Source of the DNA: Argyresthia goedartella
Taxonomy: Eukaryota; Arthropoda; Insecta; Lepidoptera; Argyresthiidae
Direction of reading: 5' to 3'
DNA length: 64,000 bases
Assembly: GCA_949825045.1 (NCBI GenBank)
Contig: OX463824.1
Span: 31,962,001-32,026,000 of the forward strand
Part shown: one piece after another, positions 21,742-30,999 of the stretch
Layout: every line of letters starts with the position of its first letter
Numbering within the stretch: the stretch's first letter is position 1
Position numbers and translations under genes: made by a program
The notes under the pieces: generated by a model
What the model was told of the DNA's origin: nothing
Databases searched by the model: none
What the model saw: the letters and a program-made list of their open reading frames with translations, nothing else

Positions 21742-22129
21742 TATGTCACCGAAATATAGTCAAGACCGTTAGTTGATAAACTAACGCGTTAGTTGATCAA
21801 CTATAGACAGATAGTAAACCAGACCGACAAGGCTAAGAAATTATGTTTCTTTTGTTCGTACATGTCGACCCAACACGAAGACTATTTGAGGGCTTCGCCC
21901 CCTTTAGTCTTCAACTAAGCTACCGCAGTGTTTGTCCTAGTATTTCGTTTGCAATTCAAGTTTAAACTAGTTTTACTATATTTAACGGTTTTAACCGTTA
22001 GTTTATCAACTAACGCGTCATATAGTAAGCAGTATGCTACAGTTTTCTATCTGTCGATAGTTGACCAAATGATGAGAAAAAAACCGTTAGTTTATCAACT
22101 AACGGTTATGACAATCTAACGGTGACATA
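21742..22129. mobile_element. 388-bp TIR MITE built from repeated palindromes
   Basis: Ends are tatgtcaccg and cggtgacata. Each subterminal region carries accgttagttgataaactaa on the left and its complement on the right. The palindromic motif cgttagttgat(a/c)aactaacg occurs about four times (21768, 21784, 21992, 22085). The middle holds a 'ccctttagtcttcaactaag' unit related to the 5165-5880 repeat. No protein. Confidence 0.65.
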
Positions 22130-22489
22130 GATAACTTGTTTATTTATTATTAACTCCTAACTTATTTATTATTACCGAGGATTTGCACAAGTGGGCAGCG
22201 TGGGCTTACTGAAAGAAATGAAATGAAAATAGTTTATTGCCATAAGGTAATACAGTGTTGCAGAATTGCTGAACCTCACACTAGGCAAAGCCTGTCTCGT
22301 GAGGAAGGAAATAAACATTTAATAAACCTTATTTGCGGCGGACATAATAATATAACATTTGGATTTGAAGATTAAGAACATTGGTTAATAAATTAATTGA
22401 AGATTAAGATCATTAATTAAAATTTAAATGCCATAAAATAAACAATTACATTACATTATTAAATTACAGTTTTGTAGAAGTCGCAATTT

Positions 22490-22570
22490 TTGTGTTTGCG
22501 TATGTGTGAGGGTGTGTTTGTGTGTGAGGGAGGATGTGTGAGTGTGTGTGCGGGTATGTGTGTGTGTTTT
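22490..22570 (+). repeat. TG-rich minisatellite
   Basis: Irregular (TG)n with gtgagg and gcgggt interruptions, about 80 bp, within the LINE 3' UTR. Confidence 0.7.
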
Positions 22571-22580
22571 ATCTGCCATA

Positions 22581-24660
22581 TTAGACCGCAATTACTACTT
22601 CTGTGCCATCGTAATCTATGCTATTTAACCAAAAAAGAACTTTTCTTTTAGCTTCCCTCATAGTACATTGTTTTATTTCGCGCTCTTTCACTACGATGTT
22701 GTATATGTGAGTAGGCAAGAATGGTGCAAATCGGCGAGCATAAGCGGTAGTTACGGAATGTTTTGAAATTAGAAATACTCTTTTTGACAGAAGCCGTTCA
22801 TATTCAACACTATTAAGAATTTTTCTATGGTACATCAACACTACCTTTAAGATGAAGAGTTTTCTTAGACTCAGCACTTTGATTTCCTCATTTAGTAAAG
22901 TAGTGAGGTACATGCGAGGTTTTTTGTGCATTACTTTTAGTACTGCGCGCTGCGCTCTTTCCACTGCCAACATGTAAGACTTAGAAGATCCTCCCCAACA
23001 ACTGATTCAGTAGGTGAGGACGGATTAGCACATTGCTAGATATACGAGATTTATCGTTTCCTTCGGAGCACCTCGACGCAGTGATTTCATTATGTGAATA
23101 ATTTTGCGTACCCGAGCTGCGAGTGTACTCAGATGTTTTTTAAATGTGAGTTTCTCATCAAGCACTATTCCCAAATATTTGATTTCACCGACTCTGCTGA
23201 TTAATTCACAGTTACAATTTCCGGACGACTGGTTGCAGGTATGGATTTGTATGTTAAAATGTGATTTTGGTTGGGTAACTTTTGTCTTGTGAAAGCATAC
23301 GATTTTTCTTAGAGGTATTAAGTGTCAGTAGGTTTTTTGACAGCCAAGTTGCGATTTATGAAATAACGGTAGTTGCTTGTTTTAAAACTAAGTCACAGGT
23401 AGAATCGTTGAAAATTATTGCAGTGTCATCATCATAACATATAGTTTCAGCTTTCAGAAGAGGGGATATGCTAGTGGAAACATCGTTCTTGTAAACAAGG
23501 AACGGGTCGGGCCCAGGATACTGCCTTGTGGAACTCCGAATTAAACCGGCAGAGCAGAACTTATTAGTTCCCCTATCTTAGTAACCATTTTCCTGTTGCT
23601 GAGGTAGCTGCGAAACCACTTCAAAGCCACGCCCCTAACTCCTATATTTTCTAGCTTTTTCAGCAAGATTGGAACGGACACCGTGTCGAATGCCTTAGCT
23701 AGATCTAAAAAGACTCCAACAAAGCACCGTCCCCTATCTAAGTTGTTTGTTACTGTCTCCATTACTCTAGAAATAGCGTCCTCTATTGATCTTCCCCTCC
23801 GAAAACCAAATTGACAGGGCGTCAGTAAATCATTGGTTTCCAAGTATTTGCAGAGACGTCTGTGGACAACTTTTTCTAATATTTTTGAGAGGATATTTAG
23901 AAGTGAAATTGGTCGAAAACTACAAGGGGTAGTTTTATCCCCAGACTTATGAATTAGAGTTAGTGAGGCAATTTTCCATGACAGCGGAAAAATTCCTAGT
24001 GACTAGCTAAGGTTACATATATGTGTGAGAGGTTTTGTTATACACAAATGGGAGCACTCTCGTTCTTTAATTGAGATATGTAGTCGCTTATTTCGCTTTC
24101 ATCGGTGGGATACATGAAAAATGAATGTGGAAGAGAATTTTGTGATTTGGTCTCAGAGACCAGAGCTTTTCCGATTGGTTAGTTTTAGTTAGAATCTCAT
24201 TTGCTAACTTTTTGCCTACGGAGGCATAATATTGATTGCAATCGTGAATAGAGTCGAAAGGTGTCGATTTGGCTGTAAGAAGTGACATCGGTGCCATCGA
24301 TTTCGATGTGTTTAATTCGCATATACTTTTTATAGCGCTCCAGAGCTTTTTAGGGTTTTTATTAGTATCATTATCAGTTTATTTTCATATTGTGCCTTAA
24401 GTTTGTGCAGTAAATCATTACAGAAGTAGCGATATCTTAGATAAATTCGTTTGGCTATTTCATCTTTAGGGTATTTTCTACATTTATGATGGAGTTTGTC
24501 TCTGTGTTTAATGCATCTTATGAGTTCCATAGTTATCCAAGGCTTGAGGTTAAATTTAGATCTACTAACGTTCCTGATAATAGTATTATTTAGTATGACC
24601 ACTGCGACTGCCATACTCTTTGACTGTGATGCTTCAGAGTAAACCACACTACATATTCGT
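22581..24660 (-). pseudogene. Broken ORF2 of the 22205-24660 LINE
   Basis: Visible pieces are: ASQSKSMAVAVVILNN, then LKPWITMELIRCIKHRDKLH (linker); [59 protein letters not shown] and [20 protein letters not shown] (RT blocks); [20 protein letters not shown]; then a stop at about 23541 and FGVPQGSILGP in a neighbouring frame. The catalytic YADD position reads CYDDDTAIIF. The C-terminal frame 22581-22973 begins VERAQRAVLKVMHKKPRMYL and ends at TAG or TAA near 22581. Clearly inactive. Confidence 0.75.
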
Positions 24661-25425
24661 TCAAACTTAGTTTACTTATGTCTCTGAACACTAAATCGCG
24701 TTGTTGTGGTAGTGATTTTTTTATGCTCAATAGAAGCCGAACTTTATTACAACAATACCAGATAATACTATAAAAAAACTTGAAGATATTTTGCCCAAAG
24801 AAGAAAATAAATACTATGCAATGATGTCTTTCTGGGGATATTTCATATCGTTGCTAAAACCCTTCTTTTCCCAGAAGCGTCGCTACGTCCAGGATCATGA
24901 GCAGAATGGCGTGCTGCGAATAATATCAACTATTTCTCAAATTCTCCGACCGGGTATAAAATATTATGCAATTTTATAAGGGCGTTGTGTTATACCCCTT
25001 TAAACTACGCCCTGTATGTGTCACCATTTTACTTTTTACCAATATCTAGCAAACTTGTGTTACTACAGGAAAAACAGATCACCCCACTTCTTTTAGAAAA
25101 GACCCATCTAAGTTAACTTTCCAATCCAGTTGGTTAAATAACTTAAATTCTATAAGAGCTAACCAAATTTGAAAGAGGTTAAAGGTTAGGACTACAAATA
25201 CAAAGGTATCTAAATTATTATTACATCAATTCCACTGAATCCCTTATTTTGTATAGTCCCCTTTGATGTTAAGCTGAATCACGTAGATATATATGTCTTA
25301 CCATATTATCGTCTTTGACATAGAGGCACTTTACAGATATACAATTCTAAGTAGATCCAACGCTTTATCTAACTACTTAATAATGAACTGTAGTAAAATG
25401 ATGAAAGCAATAAAGCTTTGGATCT
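24661..25425. other. Intron; no gene recognised
   Basis: A frame at 24791-24979 (62 codons, plus) begins MPKEENKYYAMMSFWGYF. I recognise no family and there is no splice or codon support. The rest is AT-rich. Confidence 0.3.
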
Positions 25426-25429
25426 ACTA

Positions 25430-25700
25430 AGGTCATATTTAAGCAATAGAATTCAGATCAAGCGTAAAAATCGTCATACCACAAAGTTCCATACAGGACC
25501 TAATAAGGAACCTTCTGGAACGCCGATATTCCTGGAATATACTAAAGATCTGCTTGATTGATTTATGTTGGAAAAAACAAGGTGTTGTTTGTTGATTATA
25601 CTTCACTGATATTCAAAATTGATAGAGAAACGGAAGATCTTAAATTGGTTCACAATTAATAATTTATTGTTAAACGCTAGTAAAATCAAGTGAAGTCAAG
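25430..25700 (+). pseudogene. LINE RT remnant, plus strand
   Basis: Short in-frame pieces resembling RT palm and thumb: a GP..EPSGTPIFLEYTKDLL stretch (decayed PQGSVLGPILFL..INDL), and LNWFTINNLLLNASKIK near 25640-25692 (the usual W..NNLLLN..K motif). Multiple stops. Too decayed to assign. Confidence 0.5.
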
Positions 25701-25872
25701 TCAACATTTCTTTATTACTGTAGATATTTACATTTACTTAGGCAACGACATTTTTTGCCTCAACTCTACATTTGATAACTACTGACGGAGAAGGAGGGCG
25801 ACGAAACTCGCAGAGATTGATTTTTAGATCTCTTTTAAAAATTGGTTGTATTTAACTAATAATAACAATAAT
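25700..25872 (-). mobile_element. LINE family E 3' UTR fragment
   Basis: tttctttattactgtagata and agattgatttttagatctct match the 3' UTRs at 55308-55530 and 60990-61170. Only the UTR is present; it marks the same minus-strand LINE family E. Confidence 0.65.
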
Positions 25873-25886
25873 CACATAATAATACC

Positions 25887-25978
25887 TTGGACACTATTTA
25901 CATACATTGATCTAGCCCCAAACTAGGATTCCCTGTATCTTGGGTACTAGACAATGATACATATACATATATATATTT
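25887..25978 (-). mobile_element. SINE-2, 3' half of a copy split by a LINE
   Basis: ccttggacactatttacata through gtactagacaatgatacata: the 3' core half of SINE-2 on the minus strand. Its expected continuation (ataaatattatacttagata...) appears 2.5 kb to the right at 28485, on the other side of the LINE at 25979-28470. Confidence 0.75.
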
Positions 25979-28470
25979 CGTAATTTCTTTATTGTACTAA
26001 ACAAAACAGACATACAGATAACTTATGATAGAAAAAACATGTACAAAGGCGAGCTTATCTCTAAAAAGAGATTTCTTCCAGCAAACCATGTTGGATAGGA
26101 GACGGAGATGATAGGTAAGGGAAAGAATTGCGCGTACAATTAAGACTATATTCTAATATAATACATATTACACATACATAAAACCCTATTGATAAGAAAT
26201 ATAGACTACATACACAGTTACATAAATACAGCATATCAATAAATATCTTACAAATATACTAATACTAATACATTATATAGCTAAATAGAAAGTGAAAGAT
26301 AGTGCTTCTTTAGTCGGTTCTTAAAGATATTCAGTGATGGACTGTCCCTGATGGTGCAGGGAAGTTCATTCCACAGCCGTATAGCGCGGATTCTAAACCC
26401 GTGCTCGAAGGTTGCAGTGGAGCGTTGTGGGGCTTTAAGCATAGTAGCCATGTGAGTTCTCCGAGGCCTGCATGAAGAAAGAAATTCGAAGCGATCACGC
26501 AGGAAGTTAGGGTACCGAGGGTTCCACAAAATATTGTAGAGCAGGCATAGGATATGAGAGTCCCGTCGAAGACGAATCGGAAGCCAATTCAACTCCCTGC
26601 GATGTTGAGAAACGTGATCATATTTTCGCAGTCCGAAGATGAACCGAATCCCGAGGTTTTGAAGTCGTTCGAGTTTGTTCAGTTGCTCTTCATTTGCGCT
26701 TACCCAGCAAACATCAGCATAGTCAATGAGGGGAAGTAAAAGAGACTGGGCGAGAATAATTTTGGTCTGACGAGGAAGAAAGTTCTGAAGTCTCCTGAGA
26801 GAGTGAAAGGTAGCGTAAACTCGCCTGCTGACCTCGCTGATATGCGTTGACCAGTTTAACTGGTTATCGAAAACAACACCCAGGTTTTTCGCTGTGTCGC
26901 TATACATGATTACGGTACCGTTATAAGATACAGGAGGGACAGACTGTTGCTTCAACAAACATAGTGAGTGTCTGGTACCTATAATCATGGCCTGGGACTT
27001 GTTTGGGTTAACCAGTAGCCCAAATGACGAGGCCTATCCTCTAATACCCTCTAAGTCAGCGTTTAACGCCTCCACAGCGGAGTTTACATCATCGGGAGAG
27101 AAGTGGCGATAGATTTGTAAGTCATCCGCGTAAAGATGATAAGAAGATGAGAGGGCATCGGAGATGGAGTTAATAAATATAGAAAATAGAAGAGGAGAGA
27201 GAATGCCACCTTGGGGGACACCGGAGGTGAGGTCACACCAATCCGTGCAAGTCGTCTCCGATTTGATACGCTGTTTACGGTCACGAAGGTATGAGTCGAA
27301 CCAGCTGATAGAATGGGAAGAGAGATTAAGAGATTTGAGAAGTTCAACGAGAATGTCAAAGTCAACACAGTTAAAGGCACTGCTGAAGTCGAGCAGGGTA
27401 AGCAACGAAAGCTGCTTCTGATCCATGGCAACCTGAATATCATCCGTCACTTTAAGTAGAGCCGTAACTGTGCTGTGACCCGGTCTGAAGCCTGATTGAA
27501 AAGGATTTAATAGGTTGTTAGAGGATAGATATTGGGAGAACTGGGTATGGACAATGGATTCGAGGACTTTTGATAGGATCGGCAAGATGGAAATCGGGCG
27601 ATATTCTTTGAAGCAGGTGGGATTGGATGATTTAGGGAGAGGGATAACTAGTGCATGTTTCCAAGCAGTAGGGAAGGAGCAGTTTGAAAGGGAAAAATTT
27701 AAAATGTGCGTTATGGGCGGAAGCAGGTCATCTAGGATAGTGAAGATCATTTTTAGGCAGATGTTGTCATGTCCGACTGCTTTGGAGCTAATCGCCAACA
27801 ATGCCCTTTTAACTGTGTCAACTCCGACATATCTCATGTTGAAGGGAGTGGTGTTGGGAAGTGACCTAGAACGCAGGCTCCGAAGAGTGGCTTGCTTGAC
27901 GGTAGAGTCCATCACAACGGGCGGTGCGGAGAGAAATTGATTAAGAGCGTTGAGATCGACATTACCTGAATGCGTGTCCTGGGCCTGGGACTTGCCAATA
28001 CCAAGTGTCCTGAGAAATTTCCACACCTGAGCAGGAGTGTACCTTTCGATACACTCAAAGATGTGGCGGCGTTTGGCGTCGCGACAGAGACGATTGCAAT
28101 GATTTCGAAGCGATTTGTAGGTGAGAAAATTGTCATCTGTCGGATCCTTTTTGTACCTGCACTTAGCCCGATCTCTCTTGGTCATAAGTCGCTTGATATC
28201 ATCGTTTAGCCAGGGAGCAGGCAGGTGCTTCACTCTAACTTTTTTAATGGGAGCATGTTTGTCATAAAGTCCCAGGACAATTGTATTGAAGCTGTGAATT
28301 TTGTCATCAACGCTCTCGCTCAAGATGACAGGGGACCAATCGACCAGTGAAACATCAGACTTGAGGGAATCCAGGTTGATGGCTTTGAAGCTGCGAGTTT
28401 CAATAAATTTGGTTCTGCACTTAGGGGACCTAATTTTATATGAGACGTAAATGAGGTCGTGAAAAGAAAA
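25979..28470 (-). mobile_element. Minus-strand LINE inserted inside a SINE-2 copy
   Basis: The 3' UTR (25979-26280; includes aaggcgagcttatctctaaa and gagatttcttccagcaaacc) is followed by a nearly complete ORF2 C-terminal two-thirds. Truncated at its 5' end near 28470, within the last residues of the endonuclease. One stop interrupts the ORF. At both ends lie the two halves of a SINE-2 element, so it inserted after that SINE. Confidence 0.82.
26281..28470 (-). pseudogene. LINE ORF2: RT and C-terminal region with one internal stop
   Basis: Starts in endonuclease remnants (LIYVSYKIRSPK), then the linker with VKHLPAPWLNDDIKRLMTKR. RT blocks: FKEYRPISILPILSKVLESI, FQSGFRPGHSTVTALLKVTD, LLDFSSAFNCVDFDILVELL, TSGVPQGGILSPLLFSIFIN and YHLYADDLQIY, so both catalytic aspartate blocks are intact. 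The stop is at 27034-27036, after LNADLEGIRG. The same frame continues across it, reaching MIIGTRHSLC at 26988 and ending at TAG 26281-26283 (C-terminal ..NIFKNRLKKHYLSLSI). One stop in over 2.1 kb indicates a young copy. The upstream part of the longest open frame (28471-28821) belongs to SINE and other repeat sequence. Confidence 0.85.
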
Positions 28471-28555
28471 AGGTGATCTATCTAAGTATAATATATAAAT
28501 ATTATACTTAGATAGATAAACACCAATGACTAGGGTACAAACATCCGTTCCCGAT
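28471..28555 (-). mobile_element. SINE-2, 5' half of the split copy, with an inverted duplicate at the junction
   Basis: ataaatattatacttagata through gggtacaaacatccgttc is SINE-2 continuing from 25978. Next to the LINE end, ctatctaagtataatat is an inverted copy of the SINE's own atattatacttagatag, giving a 17-bp perfect stem with a 4-nt loop. The tRNA head is missing; LINE E sequence begins at 28556. Confidence 0.65.
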
Positions 28556-29150
28556 CGTACTAGAGAATGCACTGACACTGAGAGCCTTGAAATAATTGCT
28601 AATTTTCGTGAGTCTAGACCGGGGCACTTAAAATTACACCTTTCGCTAAATTTAGAAAATGGTTCTTGCGTGCGTACAAAATTAATTAACTTGGTACAGT
28701 TAGTATGTCGATTTGTTTTCTTACTCGATATTGATATATATTCGACGACCCGAATGGCCGAGTCGGCAGTGACGCTGCCTACGAATCCAAGGGTCCCGGG
28801 TTCGAGTCCCGGTGGGGGCAAATATTTGATTGATGAGAACGAATGTTTGTACCCTAGTCATGGTTGTTTATCTATCTAAGTATAATATTTATCTATATAC
28901 GTATTTGTATCGTTGTCTAGTTCCCAAGATACAGGGAATCCTAGTTTGGGGCTAGATCAATGTGTGTAAATGGTGTCCAAGGTATTATTTTAAAGTTTTA
29001 TTAGCAAGTCTGTGCATTGAAATTATTAATAGCTCGATTAGCTCTTTCTGAGTTTCTGAATTTCAATATCGGCTGCTTTCCCCCACAACAAGATACCATG
29101 GAACATGAAACTATGAAACTAACTAAAATAGATTAGCCTAGCTGTGACAA
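28556..29150 (-). mobile_element. LINE family E fragment, split by a SINE-2
   Basis: 28556-28722 matches 61380-61540 of the better copy (aattgctaattttcgtgagt, ggttcttgcgtgcgtacaaa) and 28990-29150 matches 61560-61720 (ctgctttcccccacaacaag, accatggaacatgaaactat). A SINE-2 lies between them. Only the C-terminal ORF2 region survives. Confidence 0.7.
28724..28989 (+). mobile_element. SINE-2 copy (complete) inside LINE E
   Basis: Head gacgacccgaatggccgagt, B box gggttcgagtcccggt, body tttgtaccctagtcatggtt, core cccaagatacagggaatcct and tail ggtgtccaaggtattatt. The preceding ctcgatattgatatata also precedes the head in the 48062-48347 copy, so it may be part of this subfamily. The 117-codon open frame across it is not a gene. 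Confidence 0.85.
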
Positions 29151-29280
29151 TTTATTTTCATAATAGGAGCTAGATTAATTTACTTTTGATAAAATAAATC
29201 AACAAAATACAGCAATCCGCCATATTATGTTGGACACCATCATAGCGGAATTACAACAGATGTGCATAAACTATAGAATG

Positions 29281-29868
29281 AAAACCGGTCAATTGCGAGT
29301 CGGTTCCGAACCATTATCTATAAAAACGGCAAAAAATCATGTCTGTTGTATGGGAGCACCAGTTAAATTTTTGTATTATTTTATTTTTTTATATATTTTT
29401 AAAGTGAATTATATAACTAAATATTCTGTGAATATTTCGAGCGTCTACCTATTTCCGTTATCAATATCGATCAAAAACAACCAAAAAAATCACGTTTTTT
29501 GTATGAGAGCCCCCCTAAAATATTTGTTTTATTTTAATAAAATTATTTATTTTTAAAGAAAATATGTCACCCAATTATCTGTGAATATTTCAAGCGTCTA
29601 GCTGTCGCCGTTATAAATATCGAGCAAAATAATCACGTTTATTGTATTATTTTATTATTTATTTTATTCTGTTTAATGGTATTTTTGCTATAGCGGCAAC
29701 AGAAATACGTCATCTGTGAAAATTTCCACGATCATGAGATACAGCCTACGGTTCACTACGGTTCCTGAGATACAGCCTGATGACAGACAGACAGACGGAC
29801 GGACAGCGGAGTCTTAGTAATAGGGTCCCGTTGGGCATCCTTCGGGTACGGAACCCTTAAAAAGTAAG
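29281..29868 (-). repeat. 'agggttccgtac' repeat, reverse copy with internal duplication
   Basis: Complement of the 11272 repeat: right end ggtacggaacccttaaaaag, with cagacagacagacggacgga inside. It contains an internal tandem unit, 'gtgaatatttc(g/a)agcgtcta' plus 'aatcacgttt', repeated with about 180-bp spacing (29430, 29585). Confidence 0.65.
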
Positions 29869-30017
29869 AGTTCATGTAGGAGTTTCGTTAATCGATTTCA
29901 AACTCGTGACGTCACAAACGACCCCATGACCACCAGGAAGTTTACGGCGAAACTTGATAACTTAAATGTACTATTTCTCTAACCGAAACTTAATTTTTTG
30001 CTAAAATTCATTGAACA

Positions 30018-30225
30018 TAAATAAAACATTTTATACAGGGACATACATTCCTTTTGGCCAACACTAGGATACCCTGTATCGTGGGAACCATAGACAGCGA
30101 CATTACACACATATAAACATCCAAGATCTGGGGATTTTTGTTCTTTACCCCAGCCGGGGATCGAACCCGGGACCTCTCGCAAGGTAGGCAGTGCCACAAC
30201 CACTGCGCCACAGGGGTCGTCGTCG
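30018..30225 (-). mobile_element. SINE-1 copy 3 (best preserved)
   Basis: Complement from 30222: gacccctgtggcgcagtggt (A box TGGCGCAGTGG), cactgcctaccttgcgagag, tcccgggttcgatccccggc (B box), then aaaaatccccagatcttgga, gtgtaatgtcgctgtctatg, and the core ttcccacgatacagggtatc with ctagtgttggccaaaaggaa and a tail. The 165-codon open frame over it is not a gene. Confidence 0.85.
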
Positions 30226-30294
30226 AAATAGTAATACATTACGGGAAATATTAAACTGCACATCAAAAATACTGCTTTGCACAGAAAATATCCC

Positions 30295-30440
30295 TTATAT
30301 TTGCTGCGGTAGCTTCGTTGAAGGGTAAAGGGAGTGAGCGAAGCGAAGCCCCCTTTATCCTTCGTGTTAGGTTCAACATGTAAGAACAAAAACAAATACT
30401 TAAAACATAATCTTAAGTACTCATTAAATATGTAAAGCTT
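30295..30440. repeat. 'ccctttatccttcgtgttagg' repeat unit
   Basis: gctgcggtagcttcgttgaa, gagcgaagcgaagcccc, then ttcgtgttaggttcaacatg and acttaaaacataatcttaag. Nearly identical over more than 100 bp to 5760-5880. Confidence 0.6.
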
Positions 30441-30540
30441 AAAAAGCGATTCTTGTTGATTCTTTTTGCTGTGCAAATTAGTATTTTTGAAGTGCGATTA
30501 AATACTAGCCATACATTACTTATCAGATGAATTTAAATTT

Positions 30541-30960
30541 AATTTATCTACACACGTATCATAAACCCTCTTTACTGCGTACAAAAACCGCACGTTACGA
30601 TCAGCATAATGTTAAACTACTTGGTAAAAACTCATTTCTTATCTGAAAAATTACACATTATGACCATTATGTGTAATTTTTCTACACATTATGACATTCA
30701 AATTTCGAACGCCGACGCCCGCCTCGTGCCGTCCCTAGTTTGTCTGTGAAGTTGATACTGACAGTCAAATTTCGAACGCCGACGCCCGAAGTTGGTCCTA
30801 CAGAACAAGCTAAACAACTGCAGAGCCACAATGCCGGTCAAACATGCGGTTCCTGAACACATCAAAGAGAGCTTATGATAAGGGTGTAGATAAACTAGTG
30901 TATGTAACTGTACATAATTAGGCATTATGTATCAGTCACATAAACTACTATTGTTCGGTA
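30541..30960 (+). mobile_element. NA-1 MITE copy A
   Basis: Terminal inverted repeats tttatctacacacgtatcat (left) and atgataagggtgtagataaa (right, 30898). A central hairpin lies at 30645-30682 (17 of 18 pairs, 2-nt loop). Two copies of 'aaatttcgaacgccgacgcc' at about 30707 and 30764 and a 'ggttcctgaacacatcaaag' block follow. Outer sequence gtacataattaggcattatg continues to about 30960. The small open frame here is not a gene. Confidence 0.75.
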
Positions 30961-30999
30961 TATGGCCGTGATGTAACATTACGTAATATTATAAGCCCG

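Larger units (their letters stand above)
22205..24660 (-). mobile_element. Minus-strand LINE, heavily broken, 5'-truncated
   Basis: From the right: linker region (24330-24647), start of RT (24088-24297 and 23850-24000), RT palm (23541-23843), then a C-terminal region (22581-22973) and a UTR with a TG-rich stretch (22490-22570) ending at about 22210 with aaatgaaatgaaaatagttt. At least four frame changes or stops separate the pieces. The endonuclease is missing, so the copy is 5'-truncated near 24660. Confidence 0.8.

Noticed and set aside
24791..24979. 62-codon plus-strand frame MPKEENKYYAMM...
   Set aside because: No family recognised, no splice context and length within chance for this composition; left unassigned.
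27034..28821. 595-codon open frame as one protein
   Set aside because: Its first 115 or so codons run through SINE-2 and LINE E fragments (28471-28821); only the part below 28470 is the LINE ORF.
30150..30222. tRNA gene candidates in SINE heads (also 18760, 28750, 33770, 48260, 54450)
   Set aside because: A and B boxes are present but each head continues into the same SINE body and repeats across the window; the cloverleaf is not intact.
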